Source: Gnetum montanum | Lineage: Eukaryota; Streptophyta; Gnetopsida; Gnetales; Gnetaceae | DNA length: 64,000 nt | Direction: 5' to 3' | Assembly: GCA_015680685.1 (NCBI GenBank) | Contig: MNCI01000268.1 | Location: 252,986-316,985, forward strand | Shown here: positions 1 to 11,507 of the stretch, in pieces | Layout of the letters: each line of letters starts with the position of its first letter | Position numbering within the stretch: position 1 is the stretch's first letter | Notes under the pieces: generated by a model | What the model saw: the letters and a program-made list of their open reading frames with translations, nothing else | Database searches by the model: none | What the model was told of the DNA's origin: nothing | Made by a program: the position numbers and the translations under genes

Positions 1-2219
1 GTGGAGGCACCCTAGTAATGTTATGCTTAGGTCATGATGTTGATGTCACTGAAGGGGAAATATGTATGACAATAGGCTCTTTTGGGGTTGAATGTCGTGG
101 TACCCATTTAGATTTTGGGATTGGGCACTAGCTGGTGGTACCTTGATGACAAATAGTTCCCTAGGAGGACTAGAACATTTGGTTGCTATAAACAAGGCAA
201 TGGTATAAGAGTTATTTTTGGAGTTCGAAGAGTTGGGCTCATTCAACCCTAGCTCTCCACAATCAATCACCTTCTGGAGATCATCTTTGAGGGCTATGCA
301 AAAATCAATGTCATGACCAACTAGTTGGTGATAATGGTAGAACCTATCAAGTCTAAATTACTTTGGTAGTTTTGGATCGTCTTATGTTGATATCGTTGGA
401 TCTCTCACTATGTCACAAAGACAATCATGCCTTTTGCAAGCTTCCTTAGACAACTACTTATGTTGAATACGACTATCTTTAAGTAATTTTTATATAAGCT
501 TAGTGGGCTTCATGGTCAACTTTGCATATTTAGACTTGTTCTTATGCTTGAAGTTTAATCTTGACTAGTTGGGGGTGGAGGAGGTAGATAGTTGAGATGA
601 GTTAGAAGATGCATTATTTGGAGGAAATTTTTGCCTCTCTACTAATTTCGTATCCTTGGATACTACATCCATAGTTGTTTGCATTTTTTTGGTCTTATCC
701 ATATCTTTCCTAGAGTACTGGTTCTTGTAGGCCACAAAGGTAGAATCATTACTAGCCTCTACAGCCTCTTCTATGTTCTTGATTTTTAAAAATACTTGGC
801 TTAGTGATTGAGTTCTAAATAGTAAATCTTTAACTTGATGAAGTCATTAACTACTCCCTTAAAAAATATCCAAGAGGTAGGTCTTAAATATCAGCTCAAG
901 AATCTCATTGAGTGTTGCATTCCATCTTTGAATGGTCCTTTGAATAGGTTCAAGTGGCCCTTGCCTCACTTTCATAAGTTTGTCAGGGGTCGTATTAGGC
1001 TTCAAGTTGGATTTGAAGCAGTTGAGAAATGGGAATATCAAGTCATCCAAGGAGGAGATAGAACGTCTAGGTAAAGAACCTCTAGGTAAGTTTTAGTACC
1101 AATATAAAGCCTTTTCTTTTAAGGACATAGGAAAAATGTGTAGTATAGTATGAGGCCATGCTTGGAATAGGAGGCATTCATACTATAAGATAATAAGGTA
1201 TGCAGTACAATATCCTTCACCATTGTATTTGGTAAAGCTCAGGATAGATATATCCATGGGTAAGGTTATTTGAGGAATAGTAGGGTTGATGGGATCATCC
1301 TAATAGAAGTCCATAACCTTTACCATTTGTGTTGTGCTAGCATCTAGTTTTTGTAGCTTTTGAAGGTCTTCAATTAGTTGGAAGGCTTGATCCAAACCTT
1401 GTGAAGCTCCTAAGGGCTACACTTGTTGTTGGACAGTTGGTGGTTGTGTAACAAGCAATGGTATAGACTAAAAATCTCTTGTAGTTACCATTGTAGGAGG
1501 GTTAAATATGGAAAATGAGGTTTGCACTAGGGCACGAGGAACAAAGAGATTTTTGGAAATAAATGGGTTATGTGAAATGCTTGGAATTTGCATTCCAGAA
1601 GAAGGACCAGCCAAAATTGTAATAGGTTGATGCATGGTGGGAATTATTGGTAGAGGTTAAGGCATAGTAATGAAGGATGTCAAGGTGAATAGTGAGGTGA
1701 ACAAGGAAATGGATTGGGAACTTGAGCTTGTGGAGGTCATAGGGGGAGTTTGGTTCACTGCTGAAATGGGAGGCATAGAGCTGAACGTGGTCACCTCTAG
1801 GATAGATTATTAGAAAAGATCCCCTTGAACATATCTGGCTCAAAATTAGATCCCAAATCATCTTAATCCTCTAAGTGGAATCCTAAACTATCATTTTAAC
1901 TAAATTTACCATCCTCATATGCACTTACCAACTGTGCCAACAAGTACATGTAAAATTTAGATAATTTAATATGGTCATATGGGGAAGGGATGTATTCCTT
2001 TGCATCTTTGCAAGTTAATTCATAGTAGCACTTAGAGTCAAACTCTTTACATGGGATGGACAAACCTACTTATATTTGTGTGCATATAAAGTTATAGTAC
2101 TATTCATCAACATTTACATGCATCGAGCTGAGTCCTAATTACTTAAGGAAGTCCCTACACTTTGGTATGGTTGGGTCTTTAGGGTCATATACATGAGTAG
2201 ATTCTTGGTTTGAGGCCAT
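1..2219 (-). pseudogene. Element A: gypsy gag, decayed, cut by window edge
   Basis: Gag of a Ty3-gypsy retrotransposon, the structural protein that packages element RNA. The likely start is the ATG at 2219 (MASNQESTHVYDPKDP), about 1.1 kb below the primer-binding site. The Retrotrans_gag core lies at about 860-1250, with the recognisable run FPMSLKEKALYWY, LPRGS, DDLI and RQGPLEPIQRTIQRWNATL. A zinc-knuckle-like stretch (YHQLVGHDIDFCIALK) lies near 290-345; its first Cys is missing. Many stops and frame changes interrupt it. The gag differs from that of elements B, C and D, so A is another gypsy lineage. Protease and pol would lie left of position 1. Confidence 0.72.
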
Positions 2220-2399
2220 GGAAATGATGTTGTAGTGTATGATGGTAGAAGTAAAAGGTATAATATAAGGTAAGCCACCTAAGTAGTTAAGATAGTGAAG
2301 GTTCTTTAGGGTTTTAGCATTCTACATGATGGATTTTAGAAAATCCCAACACAGTTTGAAAAAGCTGGTGAAGAATAACATTGATTATGGAATTGCATG

Positions 2400-3270
2400 A
2401 TGGTCTTCTTAGCTTGCATGATGGGTTTTTAGCCCAGATGATGGGCTTTTAGGAAAAACCCAGGGTGGATGTCAAATTTTCAAATGAAAGTGAATGTAAG
2501 GCCACATAATGGATTTTTTGTCTACACAATGGGCTTTTCATCCACATGATGAATTTTTAGCCCACATGATGGGTTTTTAGCTCACATGATGGATTTTCAA
2601 CCGACACAATGGATTTTTGGCCCACACGATGGGCTTTTAGAAAAATCCAAATTTGGCTTCAAAGCTACAAATGAAGGTGAAGATAAGGCTACACAATGGA
2701 TTTTCTGTCCACATGATGGGTTTTCAGCCCACATGATGGATTTTTAGTCCACACGATGGGCTTTTGAAAAAATCCAAAATGAACTTCCAAGCTGCAAACA
2801 AAGATGAACACAAGGCTACATGATGGGTTTTCCATCCACATGATGGATTTTTAACCCACATGATGGACTTTCAAGAAAATCCAAAACAGATGCGAAAGTT
2901 GCAAATGAAGGTGAACATAGGACTACACAACGGATTTTTCATCCACATGATGGTTTTTAGCCCACATGATGGGCTTTCAAGAAAATCCAAGGTAGATGCC
3001 AAAGTTTTAAATAAAGGTGAATGAAGGGATACACAATGGATTTTCTATTCACATAATGAGTTTTCCATTAACAGAATGGGTTTTTAGCTCACATGATGGG
3101 CTTTTGGGAAAACCTAAGGCAAACATCAAAGTTACAAATGAAGGTGAACAGAGAGCCACATGATGGATTTTGTATTCACATGTTATATTTTCTATCTACA
3201 TGATGGATTTTTAGCCCACATAATGGGTTTTTAGCTCATAGAATGGGCTTTTGACAAAATCCAAAATGGA
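2400..3270. repeat. Minisatellite in leader of element A
   Basis: A tandem array with a basic unit of about 20 bp (plus strand, CACATGATGGGTTTTTAGCC), grouped into about six higher-order blocks of roughly 105-185 bp. Each block ends with a run like GGGCTTTTAGAAAAATCC followed by an AAATGAAGGTGAA-type spacer. It lies between the primer-binding site and gag of element A, so it would be in the untranslated leader of its RNA. Confidence 0.85.
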
Positions 3271-3359
3271 CTTCTATTGGACAAGGTGAGTTCACAAGTC
3301 AAAGAATAACATTTGAAGAGGAAATTCATAATGGATTTTAGCAAACAAGTTGGGTGGAG

Positions 3360-3377
3360 GTCCTCCTTCTAGTGCCA
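3360..3377 (-). promoter_or_regulatory. Primer-binding site of element A
   Basis: Reads TGGCACTAGAAGGAGGAC on the minus strand, beginning 11 bases after the inferred LTR end at 3389. It has the usual TGGC start of plant gypsy primer-binding sites. It fixes element A as minus-strand and places its 5' LTR to the right. Confidence 0.6.
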
Positions 3378-4019
3378 AAAAACTATAGTGATGGAACATT
3401 CTAACATTGGAAAATTGAAAGATTTCATATGAAGTAGTTCAACTCATAGATTTGTGGGCCTTGAAAAGGATCCAAAGTGCCATGGGTAGTCTTTCTGATC
3501 ACCCAGGGACATGGAAATTCTATTACTGAATTTGATTAAATGTAAGTAAAAAATGTACTAAGAGTTTTTAAAATAAGATTACAATATTGAATACAAGGAT
3601 AAATGAAACAAGAGAATAACAGGCCAAATAGAAATGGTGATAAATCTTATTTTAAATAGAAAATATTAACAAATATGAGAATCAAGGGTTTGATAATATA
3701 GATCAAGGCTTACAAGCCTAAAAAATCAATGTATCTATTATGATCTAGTGCAGCTGGTAGAGTGTGTCCTATGTGGAACCTAGGATTTTCTCCCAACTTG
3801 ATTTACAACTCTCCCAATTAGCGATGTATGGTGTTTCCAAGATGTTGCTAAAATATACTATCAAATCTCTACCAAGTGATTACTACAAAAATTTCCCTAC
3901 AAAAGTTCTAAATGTGATCTTGGATATGGCATTTATAGATTTTGAATCTACAATGCTCACATCTATTACAATATTGAGCATTACGAATAGCTTCCTGGTG
4001 AATGTGTAGTGTGTAGATT

Positions 4020-4448
4020 GAAGGCCCAAGTCTCACACATTGGGCTCACATGTTGGCCATCATGTGGAACTACACCATCCATCATGTGGAGCTATCCAAG
4101 TTACACATGATGACCTCACATGTTGTCCATCATGTGGAGCTACATCACCCATCGTGTGGAGCTACCTAGGTTCCACACGTTGTCCATCATGTGAAGCTAC
4201 ATCACCCATCATGTGGAGATACCTATGTCCCACACACTAACCTCACACACTATCCATTATGTGGGGTTGCATCACCCATCATGTGGAGCTATCCAAGTCC
4301 CATACAGTGACCTCACACACTATCCATTATGCGGAGCTACATCACCCATTGTGTGGAGTTGCCTAGGTCCCACACGTTGAGCTCACATAGTGTCTATTTT
4401 GTGGGCCTACATCATACATTGTATGGAGATACCTAAGTCACACACACT
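4020..4448. repeat. 70-bp tandem array inside LTR of A, left part
   Basis: About six copies of a roughly 70-bp unit, each containing CCATCATGTGGAGCTACATC and a CACACGTTGACCTCAC-like spacer; one copy is shortened to 57 bp. The array continues beyond element E at 10222-10325, so E inserted into it. Confidence 0.85.
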
Positions 4449-5650
4449 TTTGGATCATTAAACTTAGAAGAAGAGGGTGGGGGGATGAATAAGTTCTCCA
4501 AATTAAAACTTTGCAAAAAAAAAAGCACACACATACTAAATTGAACATGGTTCCCCAACTTGGATAGTGCACACTCAAAGGTTAGATCATACTTTGTTGC
4601 TCTCAAATGTGGTTGAAGGGTCCACATCCTATATAATCTTCAAGCCTCAATTCAGAGTGCTATGTTGCAACACCATCCACTCAACCTTGTAAGATCCTGT
4701 CAAGCTTGAAATGTGGTTTCTAGGGTTCCACAACCTTTACAACCTTGATCTCCACTCCAAAGTGTTATACCATAACACCAACAACTCAATCCCATAGGAT
4801 CTTAACAAGCTCAAGCAAGATGCCTTCTCACAAGAAGCGCATCAACCCCATAGGATAATAAGAGAACACCAATTAGAAGGGATGAATGCAACTTAGTTTG
4901 TTGATCCTTGTACTTTGAGTTATAGCACACTTTACAATGAACAAATGATGATACAATGAATAGAAATAGATATTACAATGATAAATAAATTATTTTACAA
5001 TGATTGTACACAAGCTTGCACATTTCCTAATGCATATGATGTCTTCTTATAGCTATCATATTTCTAAATTAATCTTGGAACTCATGTAATGGCTAGCCAA
5101 TGATCACTAATAGTCATGGAATACATCTTCTTTGTGCCTAAGATGTCTTTTTGAATTTGCATTCTATTCTTGGAAGATGTCTTTGTTTGGGAAAGACATC
5201 TTTGTTTGATGGGAGACATCTTTCTAAATCTCTCTTGCATTCTATTGAGACTTCTTTCTTTGGTGAATATGTCTTTTTCTATGTTCACTTCAATTCTACC
5301 AAAACATCTACTATTTTTGAAAGATATCTTTCTTCAACTTTCTTTATCCTTTGAATTCATCATTCCTTGTTCACAACCTTGATCTTCTACATACTTTAAT
5401 GATGATAACTTTTCTTGTACAGTATTTTGTCCTTGTCCATGTTCTTTGGAATTCTTTCATGTTCATTTGAGACCTTGTGGATGATCTTCTTCCTTCGGCT
5501 CTAGACGAGTTCATTTCTTGTCATCTATGTAGGCTTTAGCTCATCTTGGTTTCCCATGTACGTAGACTTACAAACACAATAATCACACAATCATGCAAAT
5601 AACCTTTGATTCCATTTTACTTAACGTTTTGACATACTAAAAGATCCAAA
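4449..5650 (-). repeat. Element E: 3' LTR
   Basis: 1202 bp, aligning throughout with 8966-10216. The outer end reads TTTGGATCATT where the partner has TGTGGATCATT, so the terminal dinucleotide is mutated. It contains a run of degenerate units of the type GAAGACATCTTTGTTTGG (about 5140-5350). Confidence 0.88.
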
Positions 5651-5664
5651 ATCTCCCCCTTTTG
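5651..5664 (-). promoter_or_regulatory. Element E: polypurine tract
   Basis: Minus-strand AAAAGGGGGAGAT directly abuts the 3' LTR; it is the usual plus-strand DNA priming site. Confidence 0.75.
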
Positions 5665-7566
5665 GTGATTTTTAAAACTTAAGAAAATGGGTTAATGATC
5701 ATACAAATATAACCATACTACTCTTCCCCTTTTTGAATAATAGCAAAAAAGAGAAAGGACAAAAACTTGATTGAAAAAATAATTTTCAGGCAATATCCAG
5801 AACCAAACATCATGACATAATAGTGAAGTAAGAAAATAAATTTAAGAAGTCCACATTTTCAACACTAGGTTCCATGAATAGTTGCCCTTAATTTGTCAAG
5901 AATTGATCCAAGCCTTCCAAGTGATATTCCAACTTAAAGGTTGAAGTGAAGTATAAACTTTGACAATCAAGTAACCTATATCTAAATCAATAAGTCATTA
6001 GTAGTACATGATGCTTTTAGTGTTCAATAATTAACCATCCTTAAAAAGTATTAGCAAAATATTAGGACATATCTGATAAGGAGAATACATCTTCATAATG
6101 TAAGAGCAACCATGCCATATTTTAAAATCTTAAGCTAGAAAGTAACATCTCAAGGCAAACTACTCAAAGGATGTTTCAATAAAAATTGTGGATATTTTTC
6201 CAAAATTAGAATGATCATGTGCTTGCTCATATTTTTGTAAGGAATAACATCACTATTTGCATTTTTTCTTAAAGATATATGTACTTCTTACTTTAGCTTA
6301 TGCTTGAGTATCAAATAGGTAGGTTAATGATATATTAATACTTGCTCTTATCAAATCAAAATAAGGATCTAAAACTAACCAACAAGAAACCAACAATACA
6401 TGATTTGATGTTAAAGACCAAGTATAGATTAAGTAGCCTATCTAAATATCTCATAAGAACTTGTATCTTTATATTCAACCAAAAATTTGGAAAACATCAA
6501 CACAAAGGATATGAAAGTCATGAAAGAAACATGCATATTTTGCTTTTTGTACAAGGTAATGTCACAAACACAACCATTTTTTAAAAATGAAATGATAATC
6601 ATGACAAAGGATATCACAAATTTAAGACTCCGTGATCCACTTAAAAATACCTCTTGATGTCCTTATCTTGCTCATTTTGGAGTATTTTGCTATTTTAGTG
6701 TCTCTTGGTTGAAGTCTCCAAAGACTTCCCCTACATTGATGATCTCCAAGATGGTGATGGATAATGAGGAATAGGCTTCCCCTACACATGTGCTACTTAT
6801 CTTGGACTCATAGTATACAAATATTGTAAATCACAAACACACTACAACTGTAGGTCAACATTAAGCTCAACTATGGAGACTAAGATCTCCAATTAGTAAT
6901 ATTGATAGGAATGTCTTATCTTATAAATAGAAAAAATATCCCAAAGGCCATGAGCTTAGAAGTAGATCATCATAATGATTTCAGATTAAACATGAAAAAA
7001 AATCAATAAGATAATGATCAAAATCAGTGCTACACACATATTTCCATAGAGCCAGTTATATCAAGCTCAAGAATGAATGTAAGGGATTCTTTAAAGAATT
7101 GTTCTAACACTTTTCAAAACATAAAAAATTTTGGACTTTTCAAATCATGTTCTTATTTACCTAGCAAGCAAAGAGATGAAAACTTACCTTGACTTACCTT
7201 GCTTGCTAGGGAGAATAGAAGATTAATGGAGTTTGAGATGAGGTTTACTATCACAAAGTACTTCCTCATCCTTTGGTTCTCTCTCATTAGATTGTATATG
7301 TGATGTTTCTATTTGCTCATGCTCTTTATGATAGAACCTTTAAGCACTTATTGCATCATTTTCAATTCTTCAACTCTCTTCATTCTCATGTATTGGTACC
7401 TGCACAATTTCCTTACGAAAGCCTTTTTAACAAGACCAAGAATTAATCTTATTTTGATAATCATGAGTATAGTTAAGAGTTTTCTAACAACCACAATTTT
7501 TACATGCAATGAAGTATTATCCTCATTATCAAAATTATCAAACCTTACTATGCTTGAGCTTGAGCT
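5665..7566. other. Element E interior without recognisable genes
   Basis: AT-rich sequence between the polypurine tract and gag. A full copia element would have protease, integrase, reverse transcriptase and RNase H here. I find none of their motifs on either strand, and the stretch is too short for an intact pol. Confidence 0.6.
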
Positions 7567-8910
7567 TTAATCTTCATGTGTTGCTTCCTCTAAATTCTTT
7601 GGCTGATTTTTAGGAGTCTCCTCTTCTTGAACCTTGCTGCAATCCTTATTAAAAGAGGTTAGTGGTTGAATCTTAGCTTTTATGTTTGAGATCTCTTCTT
7701 TCACTTTAGCATGAATAACATCTAGCTTATAGAGTACTAATTTCTTTACCTTCCTAATAAAATGATGCAAAAGAAAAATGTCTCCTTTAAATTCACTATA
7801 CCTCTTATTACACTTACCATCTTGTTTAGTCATATGTGAGGAAGTTTCATCTATAAGCACCATGCACATGAGATGTGAATCTTTGGAAGAATTACATTCT
7901 TCTTCCTCACTTTATTCACCATCATTCCAACTTGTATAAAAGTTGGTCTTTTTGGTTTCTCATCTTTGGATCTATTCTTTGGTTGGACCATGCTATCATT
8001 TGGATCACTAGGACATTTGAAGGCCATATGGCCTCTTCCTCCACAAACCCAAAATTATATAGAAGAGAAATCTAAGTTAAAAGCATTTAAAAAGATTTTA
8101 CCTCTATCTCTACCTTTGAAAAGATTGGGCCTTTGCTAAGAGGCTCCCTTGTTTCTTCTTGTAAGCAATCATTGTAGTTTTCTTGAGAGAAGGCCAATCT
8201 CATCTTCACTACCCTCATCATGCTCATTTTTCTCCTTCTCCTTAGAGGCAGTCTTTAGTGCAATAGGTCTTTCTTGGATCGCTCTTTCTCTTATGAGATT
8301 CATTTCATAAGAAATGAAAGAACTTTGAAGCTCTTCAAATTTCAATGTTAAGAAATTTCTAATTTCCTCTGTAACTATGACCTTTGATCTAAACTTTGGT
8401 TGTAGAGTTCTAATCATTTTGATGGTAACATCACTTTTAGGAAAATCTTTTCCTCTTTCTCTAATAGCTGCAACAAGATCATTAGCTCTAGAAAAATAAT
8501 CCTTTATTTTATCACCTTCTCTCATTTTGACTTTATCGTACTCACTTTGTAAAACTAATAATTTTGATTGCTTAACAATAGATGTTCCCTCATAGATATC
8601 TTCTCAAGTTTGCCAAATTTCTTTGGCCATTGTAGATCCTACTACTTGATTAAATTGATATTTATTCAATGCACAATATAAACATTTTTTCTTTTGAATA
8701 AAACATAAACTTATCCTTTTCCTGTTATGTCCATTTTTTGTGAGGCTTGGTGATGCTAGTGGAGCTATCAACAGGTGGAGCATAGCCTTCAAGGATTGAC
8801 TCCCACACTTCAAATTCCATGGATTTGAAGAAACCTTTCATTCTAACTTTCTATTAGGCAAATTTGAATATGTCAAACATGGATGGCTTTGTGTATGATA
8901 TCCCCTCCAT
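7567..8910 (-). pseudogene. Element E: copia gag (UBN2 type), decayed
   Basis: Gag of a Ty1-copia element. The start is the ATG at 8910 (MEGISYTKPSMFD), 42 bases after the primer-binding site. The UBN2-type core includes ALNKYQFNQVV, MAKEIWQTWE and, at 8169-8525, the open stretch MREGDKIKDYFSRANDLV through LKFEELQSSF, typical of copia gag. A zinc knuckle follows at about 8010-8060 (VCGGRGHMAFKCP); its first Cys codon is changed. The C-terminal part to 7567 is acidic and Lys-rich. Stops and small frame changes show it is dead, but the 118-codon core is still open. Confidence 0.82.
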
Positions 8911-8951
8911 TGTTCACTCTTGAAGTTTATGATGATAAAAAGGAGTACCAA

Positions 8952-8963
8952 GCTCTAATACCA
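8952..8963 (-). promoter_or_regulatory. Element E: primer-binding site
   Basis: TGGTATTAGAGC on the minus strand, two bases after the LTR end; complementary to the 3' end of plant initiator tRNA-Met except at one position. Confidence 0.85.
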
Positions 8964-8965
8964 CT

Positions 8966-10216
8966 TGTGGATCATTGAACTTAGAAGGGAGGGGGATGAA
9001 TAAGTTTCCCAAATTAAAACTTTGTACAACAAAATCACACGCACACACTGAATTTAATGTGGCTTCCCAACTTGGATAGTCCACACTTGGAGGATAGATC
9101 ATTAGCACACCTCCAAACTTTGTTACTCTCAACAATGATTAAAGGGTCCACACCTTATATAATCTTCAAGACTTTCTTCAGAGTGCTATGCCGCAACATT
9201 AGCCACTTAACCCCATAAGGCCCCATCAGGCTTGGAATGGGGTTTCTAGGCTTCAACAACCTTTACAACCTTGAGCTCCACTTTAAAGTGTTGTACTGTA
9301 GCACTAATAACTCAATCCCATAGAATCCCAACAAGCTCAAGTAAGATGCCTTTTAGTAAGAAGCACATTAACCCCACAAGAAAATAAGAGAACAACAATT
9401 ACAAGGGATGAATGCAACTTAGTTTGCTTATTCTTGTACTTTGAGGTACAACACACTTTACAATGAAAAAATGATAATACAATGAAGAGCAACAGATATT
9501 ACAATGATAAAAAAATGATTTGACAATGATTGTACATAAACTTACATATTTCCCAATGCATATGATGTCTTCTTATAGTTATCATGTTTCTAAATCCATC
9601 CTGGGACTCATGCAATGACAAGCCAATGGTCACTAACAATCATGGAAGATGTCTTCTTCATGCTTGAGACATTTTTTTTGAATTTCCCTTCTATTCTAGG
9701 AAGACATCTTTGTTTGGAAAAGACATCTTTGTCTGATTGGAGACGTATTTTTGAATCTGGCCTACAGTTTATGGAGACATCTCCCTTTGGTAAAATATCT
9801 TTGCCTAGGAAAAGACTTCTACTATTTCTTGAAGATGTCTTTGCCTACGTTCACTCTAATTCTGCCAAGACATCTATTATTTCCTAGAGATGTCTTTCAT
9901 TAACTTTCTTTATCCTTTGAATTCATCATTCCTTATCCACAACCTTGATCTTCCGCATGCTTTAATGATGACATTTGTGCTTGTATAGTAGTTGGTCCTT
10001 GTTCACATTCTTTGAAATTCTTGTATGATCATTTGAGATCTTGTGGATGATCTTATCGCTTGGGCTCTAAACCAATTTATTTCTTATTATCTATGTAGGC
10101 TTTAGCTCATCTAAGTTTCTTATATATGTAGACTTACAAACACAATAACCATACAACCATGTAAACAATCTTTGACTCCATTTTACTTAACTTTTTAACA
10201 TACCAAAAGATCCACA
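8966..10216 (-). repeat. Element E: 5' LTR
   Basis: 1251 bp, TGTGGATC...GATCCACA on the plus strand, paired with 4449-5650. It is bounded on the right by target duplication ACACT and on the left by the primer-binding site. Confidence 0.9.
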
Positions 10217-10221
10217 ACACT

Positions 10222-10325
10222 AACTTCACAGGCTACCCATCATGTGTAGTTGCCTAGGTGCCACACGCTAACCTCACATGTTGCCCATTGTGTGAGGCTG
10301 AGATGCCCATAGTATGAGGTTAAAA
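10222..10325. repeat. 70-bp tandem array inside LTR of A, right part
   Basis: One to two further copies of the unit at 4020-4448 (CCCATCATGTGTAGTTGCCT, then CACACGCTAACCTCACATG). They directly follow the right copy of the ACACT target duplication of element E. Confidence 0.75.
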
Positions 10326-10374
10326 TGTCAAATTTTCATAGCCTACGAAGCCTCTTTAGCTTCCACAAGTTGGC

Positions 10375-10385
10375 ATATATATAAT
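10375..10385 (-). promoter_or_regulatory. TATA box of element A LTR
   Basis: Minus-strand TTATATATATG, about 300 bases after the inferred LTR start and about 50 bases before the 70-bp array. If used, the array would fall in the transcribed (R/U5) part of the LTR. Confidence 0.4.
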
Positions 10386-10679
10386 TTTCATCTTGTGAAG
10401 CATTATTTATCCTTACACAAGCTGGAGGACATGACACTTATGGCTTATGAGGCATTTTTAACATTCATGAGCCAAGATGCATGGGATTTGTAGCTTGTGG
10501 ACTGCAAATCTTATTTGTTCATTGAGAAATTCCTTGGAACTATTGGTACAAGGTCACAATATAGGGTCTTTTAGAAAATTGGGCAATTGTATCCACCTTT
10601 ATTTTCACCAAATTACAATGAAAAATTAGGCGATAAACCTTTACATCACAACATGAAGTTTTCCTTGAGGTGTTTCACA

Positions 10680-11507
10680 TGGAAAGGAGAACATATTCCT
10701 ATCCTTCTCATTCTCCTTAAACTATTTTTTAATTTCAAGAAATATGAGTTATGGTAGGTTGATAGGGAGTTTCTTACTTAGAGCCATACATGCCCTAGCA
10801 AAAAAGGTTGTAACCTTACTTGGCCTCACCATTAGATTGAGTTGATAAGTTGCAGTCTTAAAGTAGACTCTCTTTGCCTTTATTAGGACATCGTGCTTCT
10901 TATGATCCATTCCATAGCATCACTAGACCCACTTCTTCCTTGCCTCTAGGTTTATCTACATGGATATTTCTACCAAATTTACTCTATTGTTTGGTAGATT
11001 GAGAGATTTTGTAGTGGCTTCAACCAAGTAGAAGATGTTGATGTCCTTGATTTTAACTAATGCATCTTTTTGTCAACTATTCTAAAAGATTTAATTTTTT
11101 TCCATGTACCATTCCCCACAATTGGATAGAATGGATTACATAGGAGACTCTTGCAACTATTTCTTGATCTCTTCCACTATCATTTTCAAGAATGATCCAA
11201 AATTTAACTCTTATAGGATGGAATTTTTGATCTCCTTGGTTTGAATCCTCTCCAAGAAGGCTTTTGTGATCATGACCTTTAAGTTAGATCTTGGTCTTGG
11301 AACCTCATCCTACTTGGATTGACCTATCTCTATAGAAGAAATTTGCCTAACAAATTCCACCTTGGGCTTCTCCTAAAGAGGCCTAGTAATGTGCATAGCT
11401 TTAGCCACTCATTCCTATGATGCTTGTTGTTGCTAGGTCCTTCCTTAGGATTGCTTCTTCTTATTCGACAATGACCCTCCTACCTATGGTCCTCTTTTAG
11501 GTGCTAT
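10680..11507 (-). pseudogene. Element D: extra ORF downstream of integrase (partial)
   Basis: Homologous to the extra ORF of C (34436-37141) and F (60750-62738). It starts at 11507 with an AUA where the relatives have AUG (xAPKRGP against MTPKRL in F). Recognisable blocks are ELNFGSFLK, GEWYMEKN, IKDINIFYLVEA, LNLPNNRVNLVEI, YQLNLMVRPSKVTTFFARAC and LIFLEIKK...FSFPC. Homology ends at about 10680, where element A seems to have inserted. Several stops, mostly in place of Trp, Gln or Arg codons. Its function is unknown; it lies where Athila elements have an env-like gene. Confidence 0.7.

Larger units (their letters stand above)
4449..10216 (-). mobile_element. Element E: gag-only Ty1-copia retrotransposon
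   Basis: A complete non-autonomous copia element of 5768 bp. Its LTRs are 4449-5650 and 8966-10216. The 5-bp target duplication ACACT is perfect at 4444-4448 and 10217-10221. The primer-binding site TGGTATTAGAGC (initiator tRNA-Met type, 11 of 12 matching the usual TGGTATCAGAGC) and the polypurine tract AAAAGGGGGAGAT fix the minus orientation. The 3.3-kb interior holds gag but no protease, integrase or reverse transcriptase that I can recognise, which fits the plant TR-GAG class. Retrotransposition would have needed enzymes from another copia element. It sits in the tandem array of the LTR of element A. Confidence 0.9.
3389..10679 (-). mobile_element. Element A: 5' LTR (interrupted by copia E)
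   Basis: Inferred LTR of about 1.5 kb after removing the E insertion (4449-10216 plus one target duplication). In element orientation it would begin TGTGAAACACC at 10679 and end GTTCCATCA at 3389, next to the primer-binding site. A TATA box lies near the expected place, followed by a 70-bp tandem array in the transcribed part. The right end is inferred: homology of element D to the extra ORF of C stops just there (after FSFPC), as expected if A inserted into D. The 3' LTR is outside the window, so neither end can be checked against a partner. Confidence 0.5.

Noticed and set aside
2400-4448. CRISPR-like array
   Set aside because: The repeats are contiguous minisatellites without unique spacers, in plant retrotransposon sequence.
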